From IMG/VR virus record IMGVR_UViG_3300042484_001947, positions 1 through 20,381 of that record: 20,381 bases of DNA. The stretch is one strand, 5' to 3'. This document shows, one piece after another, positions 13,008 to 20,381 of the stretch. Positions within the stretch are counted from its first letter, which is position 1. Each line of letters starts with the position of its first letter. A program made the position numbers and the translations under genes. The notes below the pieces were generated by a model. It was not told the origin of the DNA, did not search any database, and was given only the letters and a program-made list of their open reading frames with translations. Source of the stretch: a virus.

Positions 13008-14023
13008 AGTAACTTTAATAGTGTATGTGGAATGTCTATACGTGGTGTACCACGCACAGCACGTAATTGATCTAATGCTACAGAATGTAATGGATGAGCA
13101 GGATTTGCCACATCTTGTGCAGCAAAATCGTCAAAGGTGTACCAGTCATCTAATTTGGTGATGCCACCATGGAATCCATATTCCGTACACATGGCGACAA
13201 AATTTTGTACATCATGAACATTGGCAGCACTCAGACAAAAGAACAACAACACATGAGTATCCGGCTCACGCCCAGCTGCCAACCAGTCCAGATTATCACG
13301 CAGCACACTGAACCGACCAGGACTACGCACACGCTCGTATACCTCCTGACTGCCAGCATCTACACTCAATTGATAGTACTTGATGTGTGGAAACACCGGG
13401 CTGGCGGGCAACAACTTACGCATCAGCAGTCCATTGGTAAACAATTTGACGCTGTGATTGTGCTTGGGTTTCCAGTTGAGTAACAGTGGTCGCATGATGG
13501 CACTGGCCAGTGGATCACCATTGCCGCTCATGGTCAGTAATAATCCTTCCGGCTCGTCAAAGTCATTGACCAAGTTCACCAGATGATTAACAGCGGCCAA
13601 TCTGCGTTCATACAAGTCGCCCTTCTGATGCATAATGGGACCACGACGACATGTGGGGCAGGCCAGATTACAGCTTTCGTCAATGTTGACACTGATCTCA
13701 TATCGCTGTAGATTGACATCATGTTGTAGAATACCGCAATGCTCTACAGCACAGTAGGTGAACTTTTGGTCAGCAATGTTCTGCTGTAGGTATCCACTGG
13801 CAGGTAGATGCCAGACATCACGCAGACGTTTTAAGTCCTGGATATTAGCAACAGCCACTGGTAAATATGCATCACAGTGACATAGAAAGCAATCGCCTTC
13901 CATGTCTATACTCAGGCCACGAGTGGCCATGTTACAGGTATTGGTTATCGGCTCAGACCTAGCAATGCCGCGAGGTCTGGCTTCAAACACATAGGGATGA
14001 ATCTTTATCAGCGGCGATGGCAT
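13004..14023 (-). CDS. Radical SAM protein with cysteine-rich N-terminus (339 aa)
   Basis: The radical SAM cluster motif CNLACPTC places C118, C122 and C125 as the 4Fe-4S ligands. A cysteine-rich stretch precedes it (C30, C45, C48, C50, then C91 and C96), which looks able to bind an extra Fe-S cluster as in SPASM/twitch-type enzymes, but placed N-terminally. LTMSGNGDPLAS (about 163-174) occupies the place of the GGE SAM-binding motif, and 'LFTNGLLM' follows as in many family members. It starts in a TAATG junction with the sliding clamp gene and ends in an ATGA overlap with the sulfotransferase-like gene. The substrate is unknown. It is not QueE by length and layout. Confidence 0.85.
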   Translation of the reverse strand: MPSPLIKIHPYVFEARPRGIARSEPITNTCNMATRGLSIDMEGDCFLCHCDAYLPVAVANIQDLKRLRDVWHLPASGYLQQNIADQKFTYCAVEHCGILQHDVNLQRYEISVNIDESCNLACPTCRRGPIMHQKGDLYERRLAAVNHLVNLVNDFDEPEGLLLTMSGNGDPLASAIMRPLLLNWKPKHNHSVKLFTNGLLMRKLLPASPVFPHIKYYQLSVDAGSQEVYERVRSPGRFSVLRDNLDWLAAGREPDTHVLLFFCLSAANVHDVQNFVAMCTEYGFHGGITKLDDWYTFDDFAAQDVANPAHPLHSVALDQLRAVRGTPRIDIPHTLLKLL

Positions 14024-14754
14024 TACTTGGTTTGTGCTGGGATGATGTAGCTGTACTCAGCGATGCCCGAGTCCACAGTGATCATTGCGGCACCTTGATC
14101 TGAAATCTTAAAGGTTTTATCGCCACTCAGTCCCAGAATACTGATTACACTCTTGACTGGCCATGCCCAGGAGTGGCTTAGTGAGCCGCTGACATTGCTT
14201 TCAAATACAAAGTCGCCTGCATGGCTGGCAGCGTCACCAAAGAAGAACTTCAGGTTACCGTTCTCGGTCTTGGCTGTGAATGTGGTCTGGTCACTATTGG
14301 CACTGGCCTGAAACTGCAGACGTTGAATACCAGCAACTGATGGCACAATGTCCACGCCCCAGGTCACACCCTTGAACTTCACAGCTTTGAGTTTGTCATT
14401 GACAATCTCTGCTGCCATGAATCGATAGTCGTTCTTGAAGTCAGCTGCTTTGTTTTCAAACCTGATGCCCACTGGCACTGACTCACCATTACGATCCTGG
14501 CGTGTGACTGTGATTTGTGCTTCATCCTTGTACTCAGGGATATTTAAGATAGAGCTGAGTTTGGCCAAATTGGGCATACCAAATGTGCCAACGAATTCAG
14601 CAATGGGTGCCTTGAATCGGGCTTCCAGGATAACAGAGCGATCTTCAGCAATGGCGTTGACCAGTGTTTCTTCTGCGGTGCCGGTTATCTTGAGCAAGTC
14701 GATGTTGCCTAGACCGTATGTGTGTTGTACAACATCTCGTAAAGTAGATTTCAT
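14023..14754 (-). CDS. 45: DNA polymerase sliding clamp (gp45 type)
   Basis: At 243 residues it has the size of T4 gp45 (228), the trimeric ring that tethers gp43 to DNA and, in T4, activates late transcription with gp55 and gp33. Similar features include an N-terminal helix, the segment EARFKAPIAEFVGTFGMPNL followed by LAKLSSIL, in the place of the gp45 'YDLNGFLGILSLV' region, a basic FKNDYRFM stretch, and alternating beta strands through to the end. The match is by pattern, as clamps diverge greatly. It has its own strong promoter and an AAGGA ribosome site. The TATAAATA motif elsewhere in the window fits a clamp-dependent late programme. Clamp loader genes 44 and 62 are not adjacent here. 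Confidence 0.8.
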   Translation of the reverse strand: MKSTLRDVVQHTYGLGNIDLLKITGTAEETLVNAIAEDRSVILEARFKAPIAEFVGTFGMPNLAKLSSILNIPEYKDEAQITVTRQDRNGESVPVGIRFENKAADFKNDYRFMAAEIVNDKLKAVKFKGVTWGVDIVPSVAGIQRLQFQASANSDQTTFTAKTENGNLKFFFGDAASHAGDFVFESNVSGSLSHSWAWPVKSVISILGLSGDKTFKISDQGAAMITVDSGIAEYSYIIPAQTK

Positions 14755-14775
14755 AGATAGTTCCTTTGATAAAGT

Positions 14776-14804
14776 ATTATAATAGAATTATTTAGACAAG
14801 TCAA
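14776..14804 (-). promoter_or_regulatory. 45: Strong sigma70-like promoter for the sliding clamp gene
   Basis: On the minus strand TTGACT (14799-14804) is followed after 17 bases by TATAAT (14776-14781), matching consensus in 11 of 12 positions with ideal spacing. The clamp ATG lies about 20 bases beyond, after AAGGA. It sits in a 60-base gap after the methyltransferase gene and would give the clamp expression independent of the polymerase. Confidence 0.75.
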
Positions 14805-14814
14805 CGACAATGAA

Positions 14815-15753
14815 TTAATTATCACGCCGTTTAATTTCACCCAGGACCTGGTGAGCCTTGATGGTTTCCAAATTGCCCGGACGACGAATTTCCAACCAAC
14901 TGATAGCTGGCCCATGTTCAGCTTCAGCCTGTATTTCAAACCCCAGACTCTGGCACAATGTCACCAGGAAACTTCTGGGCATGTAGCTGCGTACAAACTT
15001 TTCTGCCATGCCAGCGCCACCTGGGGTATCACCATCATTGTAACTGAACATAAACACACCGCCTGGTCGTAACAACGACATGGCTTGTTGCAGGTACTGT
15101 TTCATGGTATCCATGCTGACATAATTGAAGTATCCCCAGCTGAATATGAAACCCATTTGGTTTTGTGGTAACATACTCATGTCGTGATTGACCAAATGAT
15201 ATTGGCGCAGGCGCCGCTGGTATTCTTCTGGAAATTTCCTGGATGTGCTATCCAGAAAATCCCTGTGACGATCAATTATATACAAAGGATCAGCAGCCAC
15301 TAGATGTCGTGTCCAATGGCCGTCCTGGCAACCAATCTCCAGTGTTGGGTATTTCCAGTCAGTGTGTAATGCTATGCGCTGTGCAATTATCTTCTCGACA
15401 TCTGAATTTACATTAATCATCCAGTGGGTCCTGATAAACTCAGCCGAATTGTATTGACGATCCTCCAGGTCATAATTGTTGTAAAACAAATTATGAGTCA
15501 GCTGCTGTATTTCATCATTGATTGATTGCAGTTCAGCGTCCAGGCCATTATCGGCACTATTGATAAATTCAATAGCCTGATCATAATAGTCTACCAGACG
15601 ATCGATATACGCACTACGTTCAGCTGACAATGTTACAGCAGTTTTGATAGACAGCACATTATTTCTCAGGTCCAGTAATCGTTCCACCACTGGTCCGGTA
15701 TCAGATTTAGTCATTAAGTGTTGTCTGAGATCAACCAAGTCATACAATGCCAT
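14815..15753 (-). CDS. Class I SAM-dependent methyltransferase
   Basis: Residues 137-150 (TLEIGCQDGHWTRH) form the SAM-binding motif I, with E139 and the glycines of the loop; YIIDRHRDFLD (158-168) is the acidic motif II strand, and SLLRPGGVFMFSYND (226-240) is the usual late strand with 'LRPGG'. The first 100 or so residues are helical and may be an oligomerisation or substrate-binding part; they contain no recognised domain. At 312 residues it resembles small-molecule or glycan methyltransferases more than DNA methyltransferases, since no DPPY or cysteine-type catalytic motif is visible. It lies two bases after the polymerase stop and before the clamp promoter. The substrate is unknown. Confidence 0.85.
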   Translation of the reverse strand: MALYDLVDLRQHLMTKSDTGPVVERLLDLRNNVLSIKTAVTLSAERSAYIDRLVDYYDQAIEFINSADNGLDAELQSINDEIQQLTHNLFYNNYDLEDRQYNSAEFIRTHWMINVNSDVEKIIAQRIALHTDWKYPTLEIGCQDGHWTRHLVAADPLYIIDRHRDFLDSTSRKFPEEYQRRLRQYHLVNHDMSMLPQNQMGFIFSWGYFNYVSMDTMKQYLQQAMSLLRPGGVFMFSYNDGDTPGGAGMAEKFVRSYMPRSFLVTLCQSLGFEIQAEAEHGPAISWLEIRRPGNLETIKAHQVLGEIKRRDN

Positions 15754-15755
15754 GA

Positions 15756-18419
15756 TTAACCCCAGTTGAATAAACTATCAAACGTAGTTTTAATATCAGT
15801 GCTGGCAGCAATATCCCACTCCAGTACGCCCAATAAGTTTTCTACCTTTTGATTGACAATGGTACTCTCCATTAAGTCGTCATCAAATGGCAAGTCCTTG
15901 AACCACTGGGGAATACGACCCTCGTCAATGGGATAACCCACCGACGTAAACCCAATGGGATTATCCTTCAGTTTGCATACAATGGTCTTCATGCCATCTA
16001 CGATGCTCATGCTGTAGTTGTCACCCATCATGCGTTTGAGGTTGTTCCAGTTCATGGCAGCACGAACGTGTCCTGGCATATTGGCTTTACCTTGTGCTGT
16101 TTCAGCAGCACTATATTTGGTCAAGTTATTGACACGTTTGGGCGTGCCTTTCTCCCAGGCAGGCCGTTCAGCAAATGCTATCTTGAAGTCGCGAACTTTG
16201 TCGATTACAGATTCGCGAGTAGCATCTGTCAGTACATCCAACAGAATCTCACTTAGAAAATCTTGTACGACCTTGGGAGTATCTGAACGCTTGAGATCCA
16301 GACCCAGAGCCTTGACCTTGCCAGGTCGACCGTCCACGTCCAGACGTTTGCCCTCCAGATCAAAGACCAGTACCGCATAACGTTTCTTCTTGATGAACAG
16401 GCCCTTGCTGGCAACCAATTCACGTCCGCCTTTGATGATGGCACCCATTTCACGTGGGCAATGGAAGGCACGTTCCATGAATCCTGGGAAACTTTCGTTA
16501 ACTGCGTCACCAATGGCGTCATAGATTTCAACACAAGTGTCTCGATCCCAGGTCATACGGCCAGCCTCTACTTCCGTTTGGAACGCCGGCCACGCCGAGA
16601 AGTAGACAGAATCTGTATCGCCGTAGATAATTGCTTCCCCAACATGATCATATTTGCCCGTAATCGATTCGTTGACGAAGGCGTCCATGTGTTTAGCGAT
16701 GACCCTGCCAGTAAGCGTTGTGCTCTGACCAATACGTTTGTCAAAGAAACGACACCCGGCGTTGAGGATGGCCCCGTAGAGCGAGTTGAGGTTAATTTTT
16801 TTAACAAGCTGCCTTTTGTCCCAGAACGCTTTGTCTTCCGGCGTTTCTGCGGCACCTTTTTTGGCTTGGAGTTCTTTTCGTTCTGCATACCATCTCTCTA
16901 ATAATCCTGGAATAATTCCCTTGGTATTGTAATTAAATATAGTACCATTGGCACTGAGGATCCAGGGCTGGCGACTGTCAAATATAAGATCCCAAACTTG
17001 CGCTGCACTATGAGTACTCTCACGACCATCTTCCCAGTCAATGGTGATCTCAGTGCCAGGTTCGGCATTCATCACAGATGTGTATTCCAGACTACCGAAC
17101 ATATCTTCCCAGGCATCTGCAAATTTTCCACCGTTGGTCAGCATTTTTGCAGCAATATAGGGATCAGTCATGGTTGGTCTCAATTGACCGACAATGGTTT
17201 CCGGACCCATGTTAAGAGCACGGATCGCCGATGGGTAGAGACTGTTGATGTCAATGGCCCCGATCCAGTGATGGACGCCTTTTTTAGGGTGAGCAACATA
17301 GGCACCTGCGGCTTGACTACTGGCTTTATCATCTGATTTCTTCCTATTAGGTACTACCATACCTCGTTGATGTGCTTCATTAATAATTGCTTGGTCTGTG
17401 ACTGCCACAGCACCCATAGTGGTCTGTATGAGTACAGTATTGTCATGGGCTAGTTCATTAGCCAGATCTAGGAAGCGAAGCTTTTTGTCCAATTTGGACA
17501 ACAGCATAACGTCCTGTCGGTTGTAATCGATAAACTTTTCAAACTCTCGATTGTACAGTTGGTCCAGTGTGCCTTCATATGCGACCTTGCTACCACAATC
17601 TTCGTATTCACCAATGGCGTCCAGACTATAGCTATGTCGCTCTTCGTATGTGTATTTGCGATACAATTGCATATAGTCCACATGAATACGACCCACTAGA
17701 TCGAACGTCAGGCTTTCTACACCATAGCGTTCAAACATGCGCTTCTTGGGATACTGACCCCACAGGCATAGTCTACGTGTGTCATCCTTACTGAGTATCT
17801 TGTTGATACGCATGGTAGTATAAGGAATATCATAGCCCTCGCTGTTCCAACCTGACAACACATCAGCATCGTCAATGATGTCCAGGAAGGTGTGCAGCAT
17901 GTCTTCTTCACGTTCGAACAGATAACAATTGTCAAATCGTTCGCAAATTTCTCTGGCCGAATCCCAGCTATATGTCTTGGGCGGAACCACCAGTGTGACC
18001 ATTTTATCACACCAGTCCATGTAGACTGATATACTGGTGATGGGATTGAATGGATCCTCAGGCTTGCTGTATCCACGCACCTGGTCAAAGTCCACCTCAA
18101 TGTCGAAAAACGCTACATTAAGTTTGGGACTGTCTTTGCCCAGATAGTTTTCTTCTAGACAACGAAAGATGGGATTGAAATCACTTTCCCACAGACGTTT
18201 GCCTGAGTTTACTCGTTGCTCTTTATGGAATTCTTTACCATTGTTAGTGCTGAAACGACTAACTGGTGTGCCGTAAATAGTTGTAAATTTACCCCGGGGG
18301 TCATCATAGTAGAATACGTAATTGGCTGGAAACTCTTTGTATACTCTCAACCCATCAATACGTTCTACAATATGAATACGATCTTTATCTCTGTCGAACA
18401 GAGCATCAACATAACTCAA
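15756..18419 (-). CDS. 43: Family B DNA polymerase (gp43 type)
   Basis: This is the replicative polymerase with 3'-5' exonuclease. Counting from the upstream ATG at 18452, the exonuclease motifs are FFDIEVD (D117, E119), GWNSEGYD (about 201-208) and YNRQDVML (D314). The polymerase motifs are DINSLYPS (401-408), KINLNSLYG (552-560) and YGDTDSVY (610-617), so all catalytic aspartates are present. Length matches T4 gp43 (898 aa). I prefer TTG at 18419, which yields 887 residues, because GAGGAG lies exactly seven bases upstream; the ATG at 18452 has no ribosome site. A hairpin directly before GAGGAG resembles the T4 gp43 translational operator. The gene precedes a methyltransferase and the sliding clamp. 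Confidence 0.95.
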   Translation of the reverse strand: MSYVDALFDRDKDRIHIVERIDGLRVYKEFPANYVFYYDDPRGKFTTIYGTPVSRFSTNNGKEFHKEQRVNSGKRLWESDFNPIFRCLEENYLGKDSPKLNVAFFDIEVDFDQVRGYSKPEDPFNPITSISVYMDWCDKMVTLVVPPKTYSWDSAREICERFDNCYLFEREEDMLHTFLDIIDDADVLSGWNSEGYDIPYTTMRINKILSKDDTRRLCLWGQYPKKRMFERYGVESLTFDLVGRIHVDYMQLYRKYTYEERHSYSLDAIGEYEDCGSKVAYEGTLDQLYNREFEKFIDYNRQDVMLLSKLDKKLRFLDLANELAHDNTVLIQTTMGAVAVTDQAIINEAHQRGMVVPNRKKSDDKASSQAAGAYVAHPKKGVHHWIGAIDINSLYPSAIRALNMGPETIVGQLRPTMTDPYIAAKMLTNGGKFADAWEDMFGSLEYTSVMNAEPGTEITIDWEDGRESTHSAAQVWDLIFDSRQPWILSANGTIFNYNTKGIIPGLLERWYAERKELQAKKGAAETPEDKAFWDKRQLVKKINLNSLYGAILNAGCRFFDKRIGQSTTLTGRVIAKHMDAFVNESITGKYDHVGEAIIYGDTDSVYFSAWPAFQTEVEAGRMTWDRDTCVEIYDAIGDAVNESFPGFMERAFHCPREMGAIIKGGRELVASKGLFIKKKRYAVLVFDLEGKRLDVDGRPGKVKALGLDLKRSDTPKVVQDFLSEILLDVLTDATRESVIDKVRDFKIAFAERPAWEKGTPKRVNNLTKYSAAETAQGKANMPGHVRAAMNWNNLKRMMGDNYSMSIVDGMKTIVCKLKDNPIGFTSVGYPIDEGRIPQWFKDLPFDDDLMESTIVNQKVENLLGVLEWDIAASTDIKTTFDSLFNWG

Positions 18420-18426
18420 ATTACTT

Positions 18427-18451
18427 CTCCTCGGCGACTTATGGCCCGCCA
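18427..18451 (-). promoter_or_regulatory. 43: Leader hairpin and ribosome site of gene 43, possible autoregulatory operator
   Basis: On the minus strand TGGCG (18451-18447) can pair with CGCCG (18436-18432) around a ten-base loop GGCCATAAGT, giving four G-C pairs closed by a T-G wobble. The Shine-Dalgarno GAGGAG (18432-18427) begins at the stem's last base. In T4 and RB69, gp43 represses its own translation by binding a hairpin placed next to the ribosome site, so this layout is suggestive. No binding can be shown from sequence. Confidence 0.45.
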
Positions 18452-18487
18452 TGGCCGTGGTACATACTCTTAAGTGAGCGACTCTGT

Positions 18488-18493
18488 ATTATA
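18488..18493 (-). promoter_or_regulatory. 43: Possible -10 element upstream of gene 43
   Basis: A perfect TATAAT on the minus strand includes the TAA stop of the radical SAM gene. No good -35 hexamer lies 16-18 bases upstream (TCGCAT at 17), so it would need an activator, such as a MotA-like middle-promoter factor, or is fortuitous. Confidence 0.3.
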
Positions 18494-19799
18494 CTGCATC
18501 AGGGTAGTAGATGCGATATATTTCTGCAATATTTGACTCAGGATGGACACCTTGTATACCGTGTAACAAATGTTGTATATCTTGGTACCCATCTGAATAT
18601 ATATCCTGACGCAGGTGGTATTCAAAACTTTCCATTCTCTGCCGCATGCCTGGCGAGTGTCGGTATATACGTTCACATGCATCGGGCAACTGTGTTAGAA
18701 TTTCTTCAATCACTGGCTGGGGCACTTGTCCAATATAGAAATTGTCAAAGGGATCCATTAACGCAGTGAATCCCATGTGGAAGTTATAAGTGTATCGTTC
18801 AGCTAAAAAGCACCATAGGTCCAGTACATGATGTATGTTCAACGCAGATACCACTGTGTTGACTGTGATATTGGGAATTTTGTTTTTTGTTTTCTGATAC
18901 TCCACCAACCAGGACATCAGATAATCGGTATTCTTCAGAATCTGAGCCCAGTTACTGGGAGTGCGCTGTATATAGGCAATGTCTCCCATGCCATCCAGGC
19001 TCATGTTGATGCCAATTTTTTCAAAATGATACAAGACATCTAACAGTCGTTGATTGATGTTGGTCAGATTGGTGCTGAAACGCAATTCGATATGTTGACT
19101 ATGACCAGTACTGACCAACTGTTCCAGAAATTCGATGTTCTGGATAATCAGGGTGGGCTCTCCGCCAGTCAGGAAGATGTGTCGTATGTCGGCATAGTAT
19201 TTGGGAAATACGGTACTAAGTGGATTAGTGATGGGCCAATTTTGATCGCCGGCCAGATATATAGCACTATCATCATTATTAGCGTATGCACCACCATTTC
19301 TATTAAACTTGATCTGCTGTAGCATTTCAAATCCCTGCCGTCGGAAAAATTTACTCCAGGTATTGCTGTATCTGGGGCCACACATCTTACATGCCAGGTT
19401 GCACAGATTGCCACTCATGATCTGAAAATCTTTGGGGTTATCTTCTACATGTCCATGGTGAGTACTGGCATATTCGATTCTGTCCATCACTGTGGCAATG
19501 GGTATCTGCCCAAATGCTGCCTGTAAGCGCATACTGGAACCCTGTGTGTGGTCAGGAGTTTCACGCTTCCAACAGCCCTCACATGATTCAGGTTCACGGC
19601 CTGCAATTAAATCCTGTCTCAGCTGACGTATGTCTGCACTGTTCCAGGCCTCCAACATGGTGTGTGTTTTGACATTGTATTGGCCACCAGTCTCGGCAGT
19701 ATGAGTGCCGGGCTTGGCGTTGCAACAATATTTTATATCGCCATTGGGATCAATATGCTGATGAGCAAATGGGTACGGGCAGATGGTGGCACTGATCAT
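18489..19799 (-). CDS. Radical SAM protein with N-terminal twitch-like domain (436 aa)
   Basis: The 4Fe-4S motif CNLACKMC gives C133, C137 and C140, and HIFLTGGEPTL further on is the GGE SAM-binding motif. The N-terminal 80 residues have C7 and the pair C25/C26 in the pattern CPYPF...DPNGDIKYCC, then C73 and C76 in ESCEGCW: this is the same pattern seen in the C-terminal SPASM/twitch cluster domains, but at the N-terminus, as in 'twitch domain-containing radical SAM' proteins. A second auxiliary Fe-S cluster is likely. Its ATG makes a TGATG junction with the membrane protein gene, and the stop overlaps a -10-like element before gene 43. The substrate may be a peptide or a small molecule; it is unknown. 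Confidence 0.88.
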   Translation of the reverse strand: MISATICPYPFAHQHIDPNGDIKYCCNAKPGTHTAETGGQYNVKTHTMLEAWNSADIRQLRQDLIAGREPESCEGCWKRETPDHTQGSSMRLQAAFGQIPIATVMDRIEYASTHHGHVEDNPKDFQIMSGNLCNLACKMCGPRYSNTWSKFFRRQGFEMLQQIKFNRNGGAYANNDDSAIYLAGDQNWPITNPLSTVFPKYYADIRHIFLTGGEPTLIIQNIEFLEQLVSTGHSQHIELRFSTNLTNINQRLLDVLYHFEKIGINMSLDGMGDIAYIQRTPSNWAQILKNTDYLMSWLVEYQKTKNKIPNITVNTVVSALNIHHVLDLWCFLAERYTYNFHMGFTALMDPFDNFYIGQVPQPVIEEILTQLPDACERIYRHSPGMRQRMESFEYHLRQDIYSDGYQDIQHLLHGIQGVHPESNIAEIYRIYYPDAV

Positions 19800-20104
19800 C
19801 AGCTTACAATAATTAATCGAGCCAGTGCAATGAGATCAATTGTCATCAGCAACATGTAGTTAGACAGCATACCAAAACTGCCACGTGTCCAGCTGGCCCA
19901 GGTAAAGATTGCACACTGGATGATGAATAGAGGGTATAGAATAAAGAATGGAGGATGTGGCAGAGTAATGCCCATCCAGGCAGCGCAGATAATACTCATT
20001 ACCCAGGCAGTAATCTCCAGAGTAAATCGGACTGGATGGCTATCAAAGTCAGCCCGCATCCAGTCACGTGTTGACCGTAACCATCCTCCAAATGTTTCTA
20101 TCAC
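19799..20104 (-). CDS. Three-pass membrane protein (101 aa)
   Basis: Three hydrophobic segments are visible at about residues 28-48, 52-71 and 78-99, after a charged N-terminal region that ends in FDSHPVRFTLE. The protein should be an integral inner-membrane protein. The start is GTG at 20104, giving a GTGA overlap with the stop of the DsbA-like gene, and the stop overlaps the radical SAM start. From memory, similar small proteins with a 'HPxRFxxE' start are found in T4-like marine phages. No function is known. Confidence 0.7.
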   Translation of the reverse strand: MIETFGGWLRSTRDWMRADFDSHPVRFTLEITAWVMSIICAAWMGITLPHPPFFILYPLFIIQCAIFTWASWTRGSFGMLSNYMLLMTIDLIALARLIIVS

Positions 20105-20361
20105 AGAGTACGACCCACGGTTTCCAGAATTGTATTCAATTCTTCGTGATCAGCATTGGTGTCACCCAGTTTGCTCTTTTGTGCAATCTTGATGGCTTTT
20201 TTCAGGATAGCTGGTTTAATTTCCATTTCTTCCGCAACAGCCTTGACTGTGTCAGATAACCCAGCATTAAGATCTTCGATCTCTTGTAATACTGCTACAC
20301 CTTCATTGACGATTTGTACTAATTTGGCTTTCTGTTCAGCCGAATACATTCTTGATGACAT
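20101..20361 (-). CDS. dsbA: DsbA-like double-stranded DNA-binding protein (86 aa)
   Basis: The protein is small and helical, with EEMEIKPAILKKAIKIAQKS (about 44-63) after a coiled region (VLQEIEDLNAGLSDTVKAVA). This resembles T4 DsbA (about 89 aa), which binds double-stranded DNA near late promoters and enhances late transcription; T4 DsbA has the same layout of an EEId-type helix then a 'K.fnKAvK.a' helix. The match is from memory and the protein is short, so confidence is moderate. AGGAG precedes the ATG by seven bases, marking a well translated start. It is the first gene of the coupled block here, ahead of the membrane protein, radical SAM enzyme and gene 43. Confidence 0.6.
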   Translation of the reverse strand: MSSRMYSAEQKAKLVQIVNEGVAVLQEIEDLNAGLSDTVKAVAEEMEIKPAILKKAIKIAQKSKLGDTNADHEELNTILETVGRTL

Positions 20362-20381
20362 ATTAAACTCCTATTGATTTT

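Noticed and set aside
13004-14023. Radical SAM protein as QueE to complete the preQ0 pathway
   Set aside because: The 339-residue length, N-terminal cysteine-rich region and position of CxxxCxxC at residue 118 do not fit QueE, where the motif is near the N-terminus. The same holds for the other two radical SAM proteins.
14815-15753. DNA methyltransferase of a restriction-modification system
   Set aside because: Only the general SAM-binding motifs are present; no DPPY or PC catalytic motif and no target recognition domain is visible.
16461-16901. Plus-strand open frame of 146 codons, and other long frames at 15756-18419
   Set aside because: They lie opposite the polymerase motifs of gene 43; the real coding frame is certain there.
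1-20381. tRNA genes, CRISPR arrays, integrase or insertion sequences
   Set aside because: Coding is almost continuous, the gaps are too short or hold promoters, and no cloverleaf, repeat array or transposase motif was noticed.

Overview
This window reads as part of the genome of a tailed, T4-like phage, probably marine or aquatic and uncultured. The evidence is a complete family B DNA polymerase (gp43 type), a gp45-type sliding clamp, a likely DsbA-type DNA-binding protein, an exact T4 late-promoter motif (TATAAATA), tightly overlapping genes, and the FolE and QueD enzymes common in marine T4-like phages. No rRNA, tRNA, CRISPR array, integrase or insertion sequence was seen. The host cannot be named from this sequence.

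Nearly everything is transcribed right to left on the minus strand. Genes mostly overlap by 1 to 17 bases (TAATG, ATGA or GTGA junctions), which suggests translational coupling. The few gaps longer than about 25 bases mostly carry sigma70-like promoters. One gene, an acyl-adenylate-forming ligase at 6627-7709, lies on the plus strand behind the late-promoter motif.

In transcription order from the right end: a DsbA-like protein, a three-pass membrane protein, a radical SAM enzyme, DNA polymerase, a methyltransferase, sliding clamp, a second radical SAM enzyme, a sulfotransferase-like protein, a TGT-fold enzyme of DpdA type, a QueD-like T-fold protein, two small proteins (one an unlisted 54-residue zinc-ribbon candidate), a GT-B glycosyltransferase, two small conserved proteins and a compact DegT-type aminotransferase. 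After the plus-strand ligase come a DUF2061 membrane protein, FolE, a small protein, a phosphoribosyltransferase, three small proteins (one carrying a major-capsid-like motif), QueD, a class II aldolase, a small membrane protein, a third radical SAM enzyme and an incomplete unknown gene at the left edge.

Two themes stand out. First, FolE, QueD, a second QueD-like T-fold protein and the DpdA-type transglycosylase together point to 7-deazaguanine modification of phage DNA. QueE and QueC are not in the window, so the exact base is unknown and the later steps must come from elsewhere in the phage or from the host. Second, there is an unusual set of small-molecule or glycan-type enzymes (three radical SAM proteins with cysteine-rich N-termini, a sulfotransferase, a glycosyltransferase, an aminotransferase, a methyltransferase, an aldolase and an acyl-AMP ligase) woven among replication genes. 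Its product is unknown and may be an undescribed modification pathway.
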